A stretch of 33,716 nucleotides of DNA from an uncultured Verrucomicrobiota bacterium (lineage in GTDB: Bacteria > Verrucomicrobiota > Verrucomicrobiia > Limisphaerales > UBA9464): positions 1 through 33,716 of the forward strand of contig CAIRNV010000395.1 in assembly GCA_903880005.1 (NCBI GenBank), in the 5' to 3' direction. The first letter of the stretch is position 1; the number at the start of each line of letters is the position of its first letter. The notes below the pieces were generated by a model. The model was not told the DNA's origin. It saw only the letters and a list, made by a program, of their open reading frames with translations, and searched no databases. The translations under genes were made by a program, and so were the position numbers. Shown here one piece after another: positions 24,404 to 33,465 of the stretch.

Positions 24404-27400
24404 CTAGTTCTCGGGGGTCAGGATGCGGTGGTCCTCGACGATGGGCCGAAGGCGGCCAAGCAGGGGCGACCCATCGAAACGGACGACCGTGCGGGTGGCG
24501 AACTCGCCGGCCACGGCGTAGTTGGTGCACAGTCCGAAGAAGACGCCGGGGCGGGTGACGATGGAGTTGGGCGCGGGCCGGAGGGCCTGTCCGTAGGCGT
24601 AGATCACGACGCGCGGCTCCTCGGTTCGCAACAGGGACAACGTCTGCTGCGGCAACATCTCAACAACCTCGTCACGGACCTGGACGATGTTGGTGTAGGG
24701 ATCGAACGGCCTGAGGAAGGGCGAGTAGCGGAGCACGACCTGGTTGTTCGCGTTGGTGAACTTGGAGGCGGAAAGGGAGCCCGACGCCACGACGTGGCCG
24801 AGGGTCGGGAAACGTCCGCCTGGTTGGAGCGAACGAGCCTCCTGGATGCCTTGGTGAATGGCCGTCATCTGCGGGGAGGCAGGCTCGATGAAGCGGCGGG
24901 CGACGTTCGCGCCCACGTCGTTGGTCAGGACGGGCACGCCGGAGAAGATGGCGCTCCACGGGGCGAGGTTGGTTTGGTTGACGGAGAGCAACCCCTTGGC
25001 GGCGTTGTCATTGGCCGCCGTCGTGAAGAGGTCGAGCAACGCCCAGTCGGCCTCCGGACGCGTGTCCCGATGCCCCGCCCAGGCGATCCAGCTCTTCCTG
25101 CCCAGGTATCGATCCGTGGCCGTTTGCGTGCCGATCTCCGGGCGAAGGCCCTTGAGGTAAAGGGTCTGCCACGGGGTGCCGCGATGCACGCGCCCCATCC
25201 AACCGAGGCCTGGGAACTTGTTCGTGGGGAAGTCCCAGTCGTCGGAGCGACGAACCAAGGGATCCTTGAAGGCGACGTCGAACGCCGTGGAGTTGGCGTC
25301 GGTGAGGCCCACATCGACGGAGGTTCCCAGCCTTGGATTGACACCCCACGGCGCGTAGGCGCTGACGACCTTGGGTTGGTTGCCGAGGTGATTGGTGAAG
25401 TAGGAGGCCTCCGCCCCGATGTTGGCACGCGGCCCCGGCCGGAATCGGCCTCCATTGTCCAACGGCACCTCCACGTATCCCTCCGGAGAGGTGAAGATCG
25501 TCGTGCCGGGAGCCAAGTCCTCGCGGGTGTAGTGGACGAGGGGGTCGTTGGCTTGGCGACGATCGGTGATCAAGATGGACGGCGAGGGCGTGAAGCCCGC
25601 CTGCACGACCCGTCCGCCGAACCGGGCCACCAACTGAGGCGTCAGGCGCATGCCGGGGGTACGGGGACGTCGATACAGGAAGTAGTGCATCCCGTCCTTC
25701 TCGAACTCGATCTGGTCGATGCCCGGCTGTCCCCCGATGGCGTTGCGCCAGAGGTCCGGGGGAAGGATGAAGGCGCCCCCGTTGGCCGTGGCACCGAGCG
25801 AGGCATCCAATTGCTGGCCCACGCCCAGCGTGACCGTCGTTCCCGCCCCATATCGATTCGTGCGCCAGAAATCCTGCATCGACAGCGACCCGCCGCCGCC
25901 GGAGGACGCCTCGCCGAGCAACCGAAGCACGTTGGTCTCGAACAAGACGCTCTTGAGGTTCACGAAGTCGAGGACGCGGCCGGAAGCCTGGTCCACGAGC
26001 AGGTACGTGAGGCGGTTCGTGTACGCCAAGGTCAGGCGCGGCAACGGGGCCTCCGCCGCGACGTAGCCGGCGTCGGCAAGGCCAACGGGAAACACGGCTC
26101 GCCGCACCTGGTCGTAGATGAAACTGGAGGCGAACATCGCGTTCAGCGGCACCAGGTACTCGCCCGGGCGCCATTTGCCGGCCGCGATCACCGTGCCCGG
26201 GATGGATGCCACGCCGTTGGTCTGGACCACCTGGACCCGCCCCACTTCATCGGTGAGGGAGAAGGTGAACGCGTTGGTGGCAATGAGGCGGACGGGGGCG
26301 GAGTTGCTGAGCGTCTCGTAGGAGTTCCACGCCTCCATGCCCATGGAGTTGAAGACGTCGAACCGATGCTGCACCTGCGTCTGGAACCGGCCGTCCTCCC
26401 ATGGCCTCGCGTTGGTGCGCGCCAGCGCGGTGTCCGCCGCCGCCTTGAGGATTCGGAGGCGGCGCGTCACCTGGAGGCGCGATTGCCAGAACGCCTCCTG
26501 GAAGTTGGGGAGGCCCTTCTTCGCTCCCACGATCCAAGGGATGCCCACGCAATTGAAGTCTTGCCCCTTGGCCAGGATGTCCGCCGCCACCGGCGTCTCG
26601 GGCAGCCGGTTAAGCTGGACGGGGTCGTCCAGGTCCAGCCACGGCCGCGAGACCACCCCGGCGTTCACCACCTCCGCAAACCCCGCCAGGCGGACCAGCG
26701 TCTGGCCGTTCGTCACCTGCCGATATAGGATGGGCCGGAAGGTCGTGGGGATGTCGCCGCGGGGCGAGCCGGGCCGGGCCGCGGACTGGTAGTGGGTGGC
26801 ATCGTATAGATTGGCGGCCACCTGGAGGAGCCGGTGCACCCGGGCATCCCATCGATAAATGTTGGTGACGCCGCGCACGACGTTGGTGCCGAACACCGCC
26901 AAGCCATGGCCCAGATGGAACGTCCGCGGCGACGCCAGCAAGGCGGCGTCCGGAAGGCCGTTGGTGAACTCGGTGAGCAAGATGCGATGGACCGCGTTGG
27001 TGAACCATGGCAACGGGGCCCAGTCGCGGAAGTTGTTCACGTCGGCGCTCGTCTCGACGTCGAGGTTCGGGTTGGTCTGGTTCGCGTAGTTCAGGTTGAG
27101 CTTCGCACGCCGGTAAAAGATGCCGGCCATGTTCGTGCCCGACTCAAACCGCCCGTCGCCCGTGTCCGTGCCCAGGCTGCCCAGCAACCGGTAGAAGGTG
27201 TTGCGATCGTACGTGCTGTCGAGCACGCCCCCGACGAAGTCGCGCCGCCCGTTCAATCGCTGGTCGAGGCCCTGCCCCAGCGACCCGTCCAGCAACGCCG
27301 TCATGTCCGTCCATTGCCGGTTGTTGTCGGCCCCGGCCCAAGGCAACCCCACGGCATCCGAGTCCGTCAACAACTGGGGCCGGAGAAACTCGGCGAGCGT

Positions 27401-28465
27401 GGCCGGGATCGGTCCGTTGGCGTAGCCATCGAAGCGGTCGTTGGGGAAGGGCGTGGAATTGCCGTAGTAGCCGGGGGCCGTGGTGTTGACGTAGGAACCG
27501 CGCCGCGCGGCGAGGAGCAGCCCGGCGTCGCGGAAGGCCACACCGGTCGAGGCCGCGCCCGGGAAGGTGTTGTACTGGTAGATATAGTTCGCACCCGCCC
27601 GTGGCGCCCAGATGTTGGTGTTCAGGTCGGCGAGGAACGCCGCCAAGTTCACCTCCCATGATCCCACGCCTTGGTTGCGGGAAAACCCGCTCTGCGCGGG
27701 GTCCGGCCTGCGGAACTTCACCTCGTTGTGGTTGAAGTTGAGGTCGAGGGTCTTGCCGGCCGGCAGGACGACGTAGGCCATGCGGGCGATGAAGCGATTC
27801 GTGCCGGAGTGCGGCAGGCCGGGATGCTCGCGGATGCCAATCCACTCGGGATCGCCGACGAGGTCGTTGGTCAACCGGAGGAACTGGCCGCCCCGCGCCA
27901 GCATGATCTGCGGGCCATTCGTGTCGTACACGCCGTTGCGGTTCAGGTCCAAGTAGAAGCGGAACTCGGGCGCGAGCAACGGGCTCCGGCCGACCGGCAC
28001 GAAGACCGGCGGACGGGCGTCGTAGTAAAGGTTCATCAGCGAGGCGCGCTGGCGCTGCAAGTCCGTGGGGTTGGACAGGTTGAACACCGGCCGGCCGTCG
28101 GCTTGGAAGTACGTCGTCGCGTTCGTCAGCGTGGGAAGGGCGAGCGGGTCCGTCGGATCGATGGCTCCGGCGGCCAAGGCGTCGAGCTGGGCGACGTTGA
28201 GGAAGCGCGTCGTCCAGTTCGTCGAGACCATCAGGTCGAAGTTCTGGCGGTTGGTGGCCGCCCGGATGCGGGCCACCACCTCGGCCTGGGCCCGTTGCAA
28301 CGCGGACTCGGCGGCGTTGCGGGCATCCAATTGCTCGACGGCGGCCCCCACCGAGGCCCGGTCTTGGCGCGTCACCGCCAGGAACGCGACGGCGGTGATG
28401 GTCACCACCGACAGCATGATGAGGGTGATGACGAGCGCGATGCCGCGTTGATGGGATCGGTTCAT
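24404..28465 (-). CDS. Verru_Chthon cassette protein A-like; giant GspK/PilX-like pseudopilin
   Basis: A 1353-residue protein. A short leader ends at G8; the mature protein starts I9-A-L-V-I-T-L-I and runs into a hydrophobic helix, then RQDRASVGAAVEQLDARNAAESALQRAQ, the amphipathic segment typical of PilX/GspK. As in GspK, the Glu5 of other pilins is absent. GspK is the tip of the type II secretion pseudopilus and usually has about 330 residues, so this protein is about four times longer. The remaining 1,300 residues are Thr-Asn rich with few recognisable motifs (a DLNRNGVYDTNG segment near 170-180 could bind Ca2+). Its ATG overlaps the stop codon of gene C by four bases. The family name is recalled from TIGRFAMs and should be verified. 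Confidence 0.78.
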   Translation of the reverse strand: MNRSHQRGIALVITLIMLSVVTITAVAFLAVTRQDRASVGAAVEQLDARNAAESALQRAQAEVVARIRAATNRQNFDLMVSTNWTTRFLNVAQLDALAAGAIDPTDPLALPTLTNATTYFQADGRPVFNLSNPTDLQRQRASLMNLYYDARPPVFVPVGRSPLLAPEFRFYLDLNRNGVYDTNGPQIMLARGGQFLRLTNDLVGDPEWIGIREHPGLPHSGTNRFIARMAYVVLPAGKTLDLNFNHNEVKFRRPDPAQSGFSRNQGVGSWEVNLAAFLADLNTNIWAPRAGANYIYQYNTFPGAASTGVAFRDAGLLLAARRGSYVNTTAPGYYGNSTPFPNDRFDGYANGPIPATLAEFLRPQLLTDSDAVGLPWAGADNNRQWTDMTALLDGSLGQGLDQRLNGRRDFVGGVLDSTYDRNTFYRLLGSLGTDTGDGRFESGTNMAGIFYRRAKLNLNYANQTNPNLDVETSADVNNFRDWAPLPWFTNAVHRILLTEFTNGLPDAALLASPRTFHLGHGLAVFGTNVVRGVTNIYRWDARVHRLLQVAANLYDATHYQSAARPGSPRGDIPTTFRPILYRQVTNGQTLVRLAGFAEVVNAGVVSRPWLDLDDPVQLNRLPETPVAADILAKGQDFNCVGIPWIVGAKKGLPNFQEAFWQSRLQVTRRLRILKAAADTALARTNARPWEDGRFQTQVQHRFDVFNSMGMEAWNSYETLSNSAPVRLIATNAFTFSLTDEVGRVQVVQTNGVASIPGTVIAAGKWRPGEYLVPLNAMFASSFIYDQVRRAVFPVGLADAGYVAAEAPLPRLTLAYTNRLTYLLVDQASGRVLDFVNLKSVLFETNVLRLLGEASSGGGGSLSMQDFWRTNRYGAGTTVTLGVGQQLDASLGATANGGAFILPPDLWRNAIGGQPGIDQIEFEKDGMHYFLYRRPRTPGMRLTPQLVARFGGRVVQAGFTPSPSILITDRRQANDPLVHYTREDLAPGTTIFTSPEGYVEVPLDNGGRFRPGPRANIGAEASYFTNHLGNQPKVVSAYAPWGVNPRLGTSVDVGLTDANSTAFDVAFKDPLVRRSDDWDFPTNKFPGLGWMGRVHRGTPWQTLYLKGLRPEIGTQTATDRYLGRKSWIAWAGHRDTRPEADWALLDLFTTAANDNAAKGLLSVNQTNLAPWSAIFSGVPVLTNDVGANVARRFIEPASPQMTAIHQGIQEARSLQPGGRFPTLGHVVASGSLSASKFTNANNQVVLRYSPFLRPFDPYTNIVQVRDEVVEMLPQQTLSLLRTEEPRVVIYAYGQALRPAPNSIVTRPGVFFGLCTNYAVAGEFATRTVVRFDGSPLLGRLRPIVEDHRILTPEN

Positions 28466-29433
28466 CGGATGAAGGGGCGCAGCGGGACGCGTTGGCGGAA
28501 GCTTTGCACCCGGGCGAGGTTGTTCGTGATGTAGCGGTTCCGGATGGCCGGGTTGTCAGGCAGGGCGCGGTACTGGTCGAGAAGACGGGGCTCCAAGGCG
28601 TCGATCTCCACCTCCACGTATGCCGGCATGTACGGGCCGGTGAACGTGGCCTCGGTCACCAAGCCGCCGGCGAGATGCCTCAGCCCGATGGGAGGGACGG
28701 TCCCGTTTTGCGGGCGCGCCGGGAGTTGGTTCGTGGGATAGAGGAGGTTGAACGGGCGCCCCACCGAGTCGAAGGCCGTCACCTTGAAGTTCAGCACGCC
28801 ATCCATCACCCGGGCCGAGTTGGTACGGTAGGGAAGGGTGCTGCCCATGACCGCTCCCGCGCCGGTGCGAGCCAGCACGTGCTCCGACAAGGCTTCCAAC
28901 GCGAGGGGCTCCCGGACGATGAAGCGGATCGCCGCGTTGGTGACGATGGCCTCGCCAGGAATCCGTTGGCCGGGCCCGCGATCCTCGTACCGGTACAACG
29001 TCCCGATGGGCGGGCGCGTGCGCAGCGTGGGATCGGACTCGTCCGCGATGAAATAACCGAAGGTGCTCCACTGGCGGTCGGCGACGGACCGGATGCCGAA
29101 GACCTCCTGGAGGACGGGTTGGCGCTCCTGGAACAACCCCGACTGGTTCAGGACCAACCCGGGCGGCGCCGAGACGCGGGTCACCAGGTGCGGCCCGTCC
29201 AGCACACCCGCCGGCCGTGCCTGCTCCAGGTCACGCCGCACCAAATCGATGGCCGATCGCACCCCCTCCAGCACGTCCACCTGCCCCACCGACCCGCGCA
29301 AAGCGCGCTGCGTCTGGTCGAACATCGCGTACAACGCGAGGATCACGATGCTCAGGAGCCCCACGGACACGAGCAACTCGACCAAGGAGAAGGCCCGGGT
29401 GGCCGTGCGGGGATATGGGGGAAGGGCACGCAT
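28462..29433 (-). CDS. Verru_Chthon cassette protein C-like; GspJ/PilW-like minor pseudopilin
   Basis: A 323-residue protein with a 14-residue basic leader ending in Ala, then F15-S-L-V-E19 and a hydrophobic helix. It continues FDQTQRALRGSVGQVDVLEGVRSAIDLVRRDLEQARP, the helix extension seen in GspJ/PilW. It keeps Glu5 but has Ala at -1. GspJ sits just below the GspK tip in type II pseudopili, which fits its position before the GspK-like gene A. It starts seven bases after gene B ends, and its stop overlaps the start of gene A. Confidence 0.8.
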   Translation of the reverse strand: MRALPPYPRTATRAFSLVELLVSVGLLSIVILALYAMFDQTQRALRGSVGQVDVLEGVRSAIDLVRRDLEQARPAGVLDGPHLVTRVSAPPGLVLNQSGLFQERQPVLQEVFGIRSVADRQWSTFGYFIADESDPTLRTRPPIGTLYRYEDRGPGQRIPGEAIVTNAAIRFIVREPLALEALSEHVLARTGAGAVMGSTLPYRTNSARVMDGVLNFKVTAFDSVGRPFNLLYPTNQLPARPQNGTVPPIGLRHLAGGLVTEATFTGPYMPAYVEVEIDALEPRLLDQYRALPDNPAIRNRYITNNLARVQSFRQRVPLRPFIR

Positions 29434-29440
29434 GGGACGC

Positions 29441-30322
29441 TCAGAAGAGGATGGAGGGCTGGTTCGTCCGGCCGATGTCGTACCGGTAGGCCGGCCGAAG
29501 CGTGCCCAGGAAGTTCGTGGTCAGCACTTGCCGGTCGCCCATGACGTGGGATCGAAAGGTCCTCCGGTTGTTGCCCGCCCGGAATTCATTCCCCACGCGA
29601 AACACGGGCCATTGGAAGGTGAGGCTCAGCTCGTTGAGGGAGCGCTCCAGCTCGTATTGCGTCCGGGCGAGGAGGTTGGACTGGACCAGGTTGGTCTGGC
29701 CGGCAAAGACGGCATAGGGACGGGTGGGCGCGGCGAACGTTCCCACGGTGTAGAGGGAGAGGTTGGTGGTGAGGTTGGAAAGGTTCTCCACCGTCACGAG
29801 GTAGCGGAGCGCCGTGACCAGCCGCGCCGGGTCCGGCAACCCACCGGCACCCCGGTACGCCTTCTCCGTGAAGGGACCGCCAAAGGAACGGAACTGCGCC
29901 TGCACGAAGTTCTCGACCACGCCCCGCGGCGTCCGCTCGTACCGGGGCATCGACAGCAACGCAAGCACCTGCCAGGAGTCCATCAACGGCACCACCGTGC
30001 CCGGCAAGGCCTCGGTATAGTTCGGGCCCCTATAGTATTCCTCCCCCACCACGGCTCCCGACCTCCGCCACACGATGAAGTCCACCTGGTTGGTCAGGTC
30101 GGGGATGCCCAGCGCGCCGCCGCGGATGGACTCCATCAGGAACTGCGCGTCCTGCGCCACGAGGGTGTCCTCGCGGTTCTGGCGCTGCACGTTGAGGCCC
30201 GAGGGCAAGACGCCCATGATGGCGGTCAACGCAAGGCCGACCACCGCGATGCAAAGCGCCAGCTCCGTGAGCGTGAACGCCGCCGTCCCCCGTGCTTCTC
30301 GTTGCTGCGCGTGCGTCTTCAT
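29441..30322 (-). CDS. Verru_Chthon cassette protein B-like; GspI/PilV-like minor pseudopilin
   Basis: A 293-residue protein with leader MKTHAQQREARGTAA, then F16-T-L-T-E20 and a helix (LALCIAVVGLALTAIMGVLP) followed by NVQRQNREDTLVAQDAQFLME. This is the GspI/PilV layout. The -1 residue is Ala. The rest is a soluble domain I cannot assign. Its position between D and C, four and seven bases from its neighbours, matches gspI between gspH and gspJ. Confidence 0.8.
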   Translation of the reverse strand: MKTHAQQREARGTAAFTLTELALCIAVVGLALTAIMGVLPSGLNVQRQNREDTLVAQDAQFLMESIRGGALGIPDLTNQVDFIVWRRSGAVVGEEYYRGPNYTEALPGTVVPLMDSWQVLALLSMPRYERTPRGVVENFVQAQFRSFGGPFTEKAYRGAGGLPDPARLVTALRYLVTVENLSNLTTNLSLYTVGTFAAPTRPYAVFAGQTNLVQSNLLARTQYELERSLNELSLTFQWPVFRVGNEFRAGNNRRTFRSHVMGDRQVLTTNFLGTLRPAYRYDIGRTNQPSILF

Positions 30323-30326
30323 CGCT

Positions 30327-31211
30327 TCACTTGGGAAGGTTCTTCACCTGCCGCGCGCGGCCGGTGAGGTAGGAAACCCGGATCAAACCGTTCGTATAAC
30401 CGAACCGGGGCGCCTCCACGACGTCGGCCGGCCCCGGCATCAACAGCCCGCCCGGCGTGCGCGGCAGCAGGACCGACCCCGGGGCCACGGCCAGCACCAC
30501 GTCCGATCCCGGCGGCACCGGGTTGCCCTGCGCGTCGCGCAGGCCCGCATACGTGAGGTCCGAGACGCGTCCGCTCGGGTCAAAGGCGATGAACGGGAGC
30601 AAGGGCACGGAGTCGAGGTCCTCCCACATCTGGAAGGGACTGCCCAATCGGCGGTCGTAGTGCTCCGCCAGGCGGATACCGGGGAAGACCAACGGGAACG
30701 GCACATGGGCCAACGCCAGCCGATGCGGGCGCAGCGCGGGGACCGGCCCGCCGGGAAGCTCCGCGCCGGCGTACATCTCGCGGGGGAAAACCACCCCGGC
30801 CGGCAAGTGCCGCCACTCGGTAAGGTAGCGGGGGCGTTCGACCCCGGGCTGCTCGCCCATGCGTCGCTGGCTATAGAGGGCGTACGAGGCGCCCTGGCCA
30901 AAGATGACGTTGGTCAGGCTGTTGAGCGCCTCGTTGCGGAAGGTGCCGAACTGGGCGCCCAACCCCTGCAACGGCCCTTGATGCACCCAGGCGTTGGTGG
31001 GCGCGAACACCATGAACACCGTGGCGCGGTTCTTGATCGCCAATTGCCGCGCCAGCCGAAGGTCGTCCAGCAACTGGCGATGCGCCGCCGTGAACGCGTT
31101 GGACTGCCCGAACCCCTTGAAGGCCGGCACCGACACGGCCATGAGGGCCCCGATGATCGCCAACACCACCAGCAGCTCGATCAGCGTGAACGCCGCCGTT
31201 CGACGCTTCAT
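30327..31211 (-). CDS. Verru_Chthon cassette protein D-like; GspH-like minor pseudopilin
   Basis: A 294-residue protein from the ATG at 31211 (an in-frame ATG at 31235 would add eight residues). Leader MKRRTAA, then F8-T-L-I-E12 and helix LLVVLAIIGALMAVSVPAF, followed by QLLDDLRLARQLAIKNRATVFMVFAPT. The 'LARQxAIxNRxTV' run with its beta strand is the GspH/FimT signature. The -1 residue is Ala. It is four bases upstream of gene B and starts the tightly packed D-B-C-A group. Confidence 0.82.
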   Translation of the reverse strand: MKRRTAAFTLIELLVVLAIIGALMAVSVPAFKGFGQSNAFTAAHRQLLDDLRLARQLAIKNRATVFMVFAPTNAWVHQGPLQGLGAQFGTFRNEALNSLTNVIFGQGASYALYSQRRMGEQPGVERPRYLTEWRHLPAGVVFPREMYAGAELPGGPVPALRPHRLALAHVPFPLVFPGIRLAEHYDRRLGSPFQMWEDLDSVPLLPFIAFDPSGRVSDLTYAGLRDAQGNPVPPGSDVVLAVAPGSVLLPRTPGGLLMPGPADVVEAPRFGYTNGLIRVSYLTGRARQVKNLPK

Positions 31212-31286
31212 GGGAGGGTGGCGTGTGGGTCTCATGTGGCTTCCTTCGGGTTGTCAGGGGGGCGTCCCGCGCTCGGCGTCGCCGGC

Positions 31287-32024
31287 CTACTTCCAACTAT
31301 ACAGGTTGTCCGCGTTGACCGTGCCCTTCGCCGTCTGGCCCGCCGCCGGCTTGGTGAAGTCCACCTGGCCGTCCGTGCCCAACGAGAAGACCGCCACCGG
31401 GACGTTCAGGAACTCACGCTCGCCCGGCGCGCCAAAGAACGGGTTCCGAACGCGCCCGTCGTAGTCCAGGTCGAGGATCACGATATAGGGGAAGCCGAAC
31501 GGGTCGCGATACACGCCATCCACCTCGTCCACGCGGTCCGGCTTGCGGCCGGTCTCCGAGCGAACGGTGAGGAACACCTCCTGCTGAGGATTGAGTTCGT
31601 TGCCCTTGTTGATGAGCTGGCCGTTGATCGTGCGCGACTCGCGCAGGAGGATCGTGAGCAGCTCCGCATTCGAGATTTGCCAGGCATTGCCGGACGCGTT
31701 TCGAACCTGCGCGTAGTCCTGCTTCCCCCTGCTGGAAAAGACCTGCGCGCCGTCCTGCACCGTGCCGTAGGTGAAGTCCGGCCGGGCATCCGACACCGCC
31801 GCGCGGGTCTGCGTGGACGACGGCAGGCGGCTGTACTTCGTCTGGTACTGGCCAATCGCGCCCGCAAGGTTCGCGATCTGCGTCTGAGCCTGCTTGCGTC
31901 GGGCGTTCTTCTGCACCGCCGCGATGGCCGGGAGGGTCAGGCTCGCCAGGATCGCGATGATGGCGATCACCACCAGCAGCTCAATCAACGTGAAGCCGCC
32001 GCGCCGTTGGATTCGTGGGTTCAT
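31287..32024 (-). CDS. GspG-like pseudopilin (second)
   Basis: A 245-residue protein with leader MNPRIQRRGG ending in Gly (canonical -1), then F11-T-L-I-E15 and [19 protein letters not shown]. The helix extension KNARRKQAQTQIANLAGAIGQYQTKY and the late DPFGFPYIVILD plus SLGTDG resemble the DPWGNPY and SLGADG motifs of GspG, the major type II pseudopilin. It is longer than a usual GspG (about 140). It starts 78 bases after the first GspG-like gene ends, and gene D follows 75 bases later. The start is the ATG at 32024; the open frame continues upstream but a short leader is usual. Confidence 0.82.
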   Translation of the reverse strand: MNPRIQRRGGFTLIELLVVIAIIAILASLTLPAIAAVQKNARRKQAQTQIANLAGAIGQYQTKYSRLPSSTQTRAAVSDARPDFTYGTVQDGAQVFSSRGKQDYAQVRNASGNAWQISNAELLTILLRESRTINGQLINKGNELNPQQEVFLTVRSETGRKPDRVDEVDGVYRDPFGFPYIVILDLDYDGRVRNPFFGAPGEREFLNVPVAVFSLGTDGQVDFTKPAAGQTAKGTVNADNLYSWK

Positions 32025-32102
32025 GTTTTTCACGGGAAACAAGGAAAAGGGAGGCGTGGGATGAAAGGAGGATGGCGTGGCGGTCGAAGGGCCCATGCGG
32101 CG

Positions 32103-32810
32103 TCAGTTCTTCCAGTTGCCGATCACCTGCTTCTGGCCCTTGACCACAATCTCGGCCCAGAGGTCGTAGCTGCCGGGGTTGTGGATGGGGTTGCTGGCGT
32201 TGTACCGCCATGGGTTCACGCGCGGCGCGGCCGGGATGGGCGGCGGATTGCGAGGGTCGTTGGCGGGCCATGGCACCGGCACCACCAACACCTCGATGTC
32301 CGGGTTCGACGAGATCTCCGCGTGCTGCGAGTCCTTGAAGTCCGCCCGGAACAACCGCCGCATCTGGTTGGTCGGGGCTGCGTTCACGAAGCCGTCCCGG
32401 TTGAAGAACGCCCGCACATGCGCGTCCGGATCCAGCCGGTTTGTCGGACGGTCGGTGTCGGCCAACGACACGAAGTAGCCGCCCGAGCCCTGCCGCACCA
32501 CGCCGACGCCGGTGAGCTCGTAGAAGAGTGGGTTCAACGCCGCGTTCACCAGCGGCATGCCGTCTGGGTTTCGTCCCGTGACGTTGTCCGGGGGATACAC
32601 GCCGTACTTGTCCTTGTAGGCGTCAATGAGCAGCACCAGCTTCGCCAACTCGGACTTCGTGCGGCTTTCCCGGATCCGAGCCGTCGCCTGGGGAGCCAAG
32701 CCCACGAGCAACCCTGCCAGGATCCCCATGATGGCGATCACGGCGAGCAACTCGATCAACGTGAAGCCCCGGCTTCGGGTCCTTCCGTCATGGCATACGC
32801 TCGATTTCAT
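32103..32810 (-). CDS. GspG-like pseudopilin (first)
   Basis: A 235-residue protein from the ATG at 32810. Leader MKSSVCHDGRTRSRG ends in Gly, then F16-T-L-I-E20 and LLAVIAIMGILAGLLVGLA. The extension reads ATARIRESRTKSELAKLVLLIDAYKDKYGVYPPD, with the 'YKDKYGVYPP' typical of GspG-like proteins. The C-terminal half is not recognisable beyond the general type; it contains VLVVPVPWPAND. A GTG nine codons upstream is an alternative start. It is the first of the pseudopilin genes on this strand, 39 bases after the antitoxin-like gene. Confidence 0.8.
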   Translation of the reverse strand: MKSSVCHDGRTRSRGFTLIELLAVIAIMGILAGLLVGLAPQATARIRESRTKSELAKLVLLIDAYKDKYGVYPPDNVTGRNPDGMPLVNAALNPLFYELTGVGVVRQGSGGYFVSLADTDRPTNRLDPDAHVRAFFNRDGFVNAAPTNQMRRLFRADFKDSQHAEISSNPDIEVLVVPVPWPANDPRNPPPIPAAPRVNPWRYNASNPIHNPGSYDLWAEIVVKGQKQVIGNWKN

Positions 32811-32849
32811 TTCGTGCAGGCGGGACGGGCATTTCACCCATGTTTCGGC

Positions 32850-33125
32850 CTATCGGTCACGCATTTCCTTCTCCATCCGCTCGCTCAACCACTGCTTGAT
32901 CATGCTTTGATAATTGAGGTAACGCACCCGGGCGAGCCGCTTGATCCGTGCCAACATCCGCGGGTCCATCCGAAGCGTAATCGTCACCGATTCCGCCCCA
33001 TCCGACGCCCCGGTCGCGGCTCCCTCCATCAACCGCAGGTCCGCCTGATGCTCCACCCAGTACGCCGCCTCGGTCTGCTCGGCGTCGAACAGCGGGACAT
33101 CCTCCCATGACGTGATGGTTTCCAT
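32850..33125 (-). CDS. CopG/BrnA-like antitoxin
   Basis: A 91-residue protein. The N-terminal half is acidic (VPLFDAEQTEAAYWVEHQADL), the toxin-binding type. The C-terminal half is a ribbon-helix-helix: SVTITLRMDPRMLARIKRLARVRYLNYQ then SMIKQWLSERM, as in the CopG antitoxin family found with BrnT-type toxins. It should bind DNA as a dimer and repress its own operon. I chose the ATG at 33125; a TTG at 33140 is possible. It lies 19 bases after the toxin-like gene, so toxin precedes antitoxin as in brnTA. Confidence 0.78.
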   Translation of the reverse strand: METITSWEDVPLFDAEQTEAAYWVEHQADLRLMEGAATGASDGAESVTITLRMDPRMLARIKRLARVRYLNYQSMIKQWLSERMEKEMRDR

Positions 33126-33144
33126 GGGCGCGGCCTCCAACCCT

Positions 33145-33435
33145 TCACGATCCGGCCAACGCGTGGTTCAACCGCCGCTGGTAGAAATACTCCTCCTGCT
33201 CGGTGAACCGGCGCGACACGATCACCCGCGCCAACTTGCCGTTGGTCCGGTACACGCTGAACACCCCAACCCCTGCCGCAGAGCGACCCAGGTTGAAGTA
33301 CCGCGCTTGCACCGCGAACCGGGCTGAATCCGGCAGCAACCGCACTGCGAACGGATCCTCAAACGACTCCTCGATCTCCGTTACCGTCAAAGATCCCGCG
33401 ACATCAAACGACGGATTGTTCCAGTCAAAGTCCAT
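33145..33435 (-). CDS. BrnT-like toxin
   Basis: A 96-residue protein resembling BrnT, a RelE-superfamily ribonuclease. It has an F-D-W-N start, then ESFEDPFAVRLLPD (BrnT: FxDPxxxxxPD), RYFNLGRS, VFSVYRTNGKLARVIVSRRFTEQEEYFY and QRRL. BrnT catalytic residues are Arg, Glu and Lys at the C-terminal strands; here Arg residues (SRRF) and E-E-Y are visible but the equivalence is not certain. It is the first gene of the minus-strand group and precedes its antitoxin. Confidence 0.72.
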   Translation of the reverse strand: MDFDWNNPSFDVAGSLTVTEIEESFEDPFAVRLLPDSARFAVQARYFNLGRSAAGVGVFSVYRTNGKLARVIVSRRFTEQEEYFYQRRLNHALAGS

Positions 33436-33465
33436 GCTTCACAGCCCGTCGTCATGGCATCGCCC

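Noticed and set aside
17072-32810. Complete type II secretion system
   Set aside because: No secretin, GspE ATPase, GspF platform or GspC/L/M homologue is encoded in the window; only pseudopilin-like genes are.
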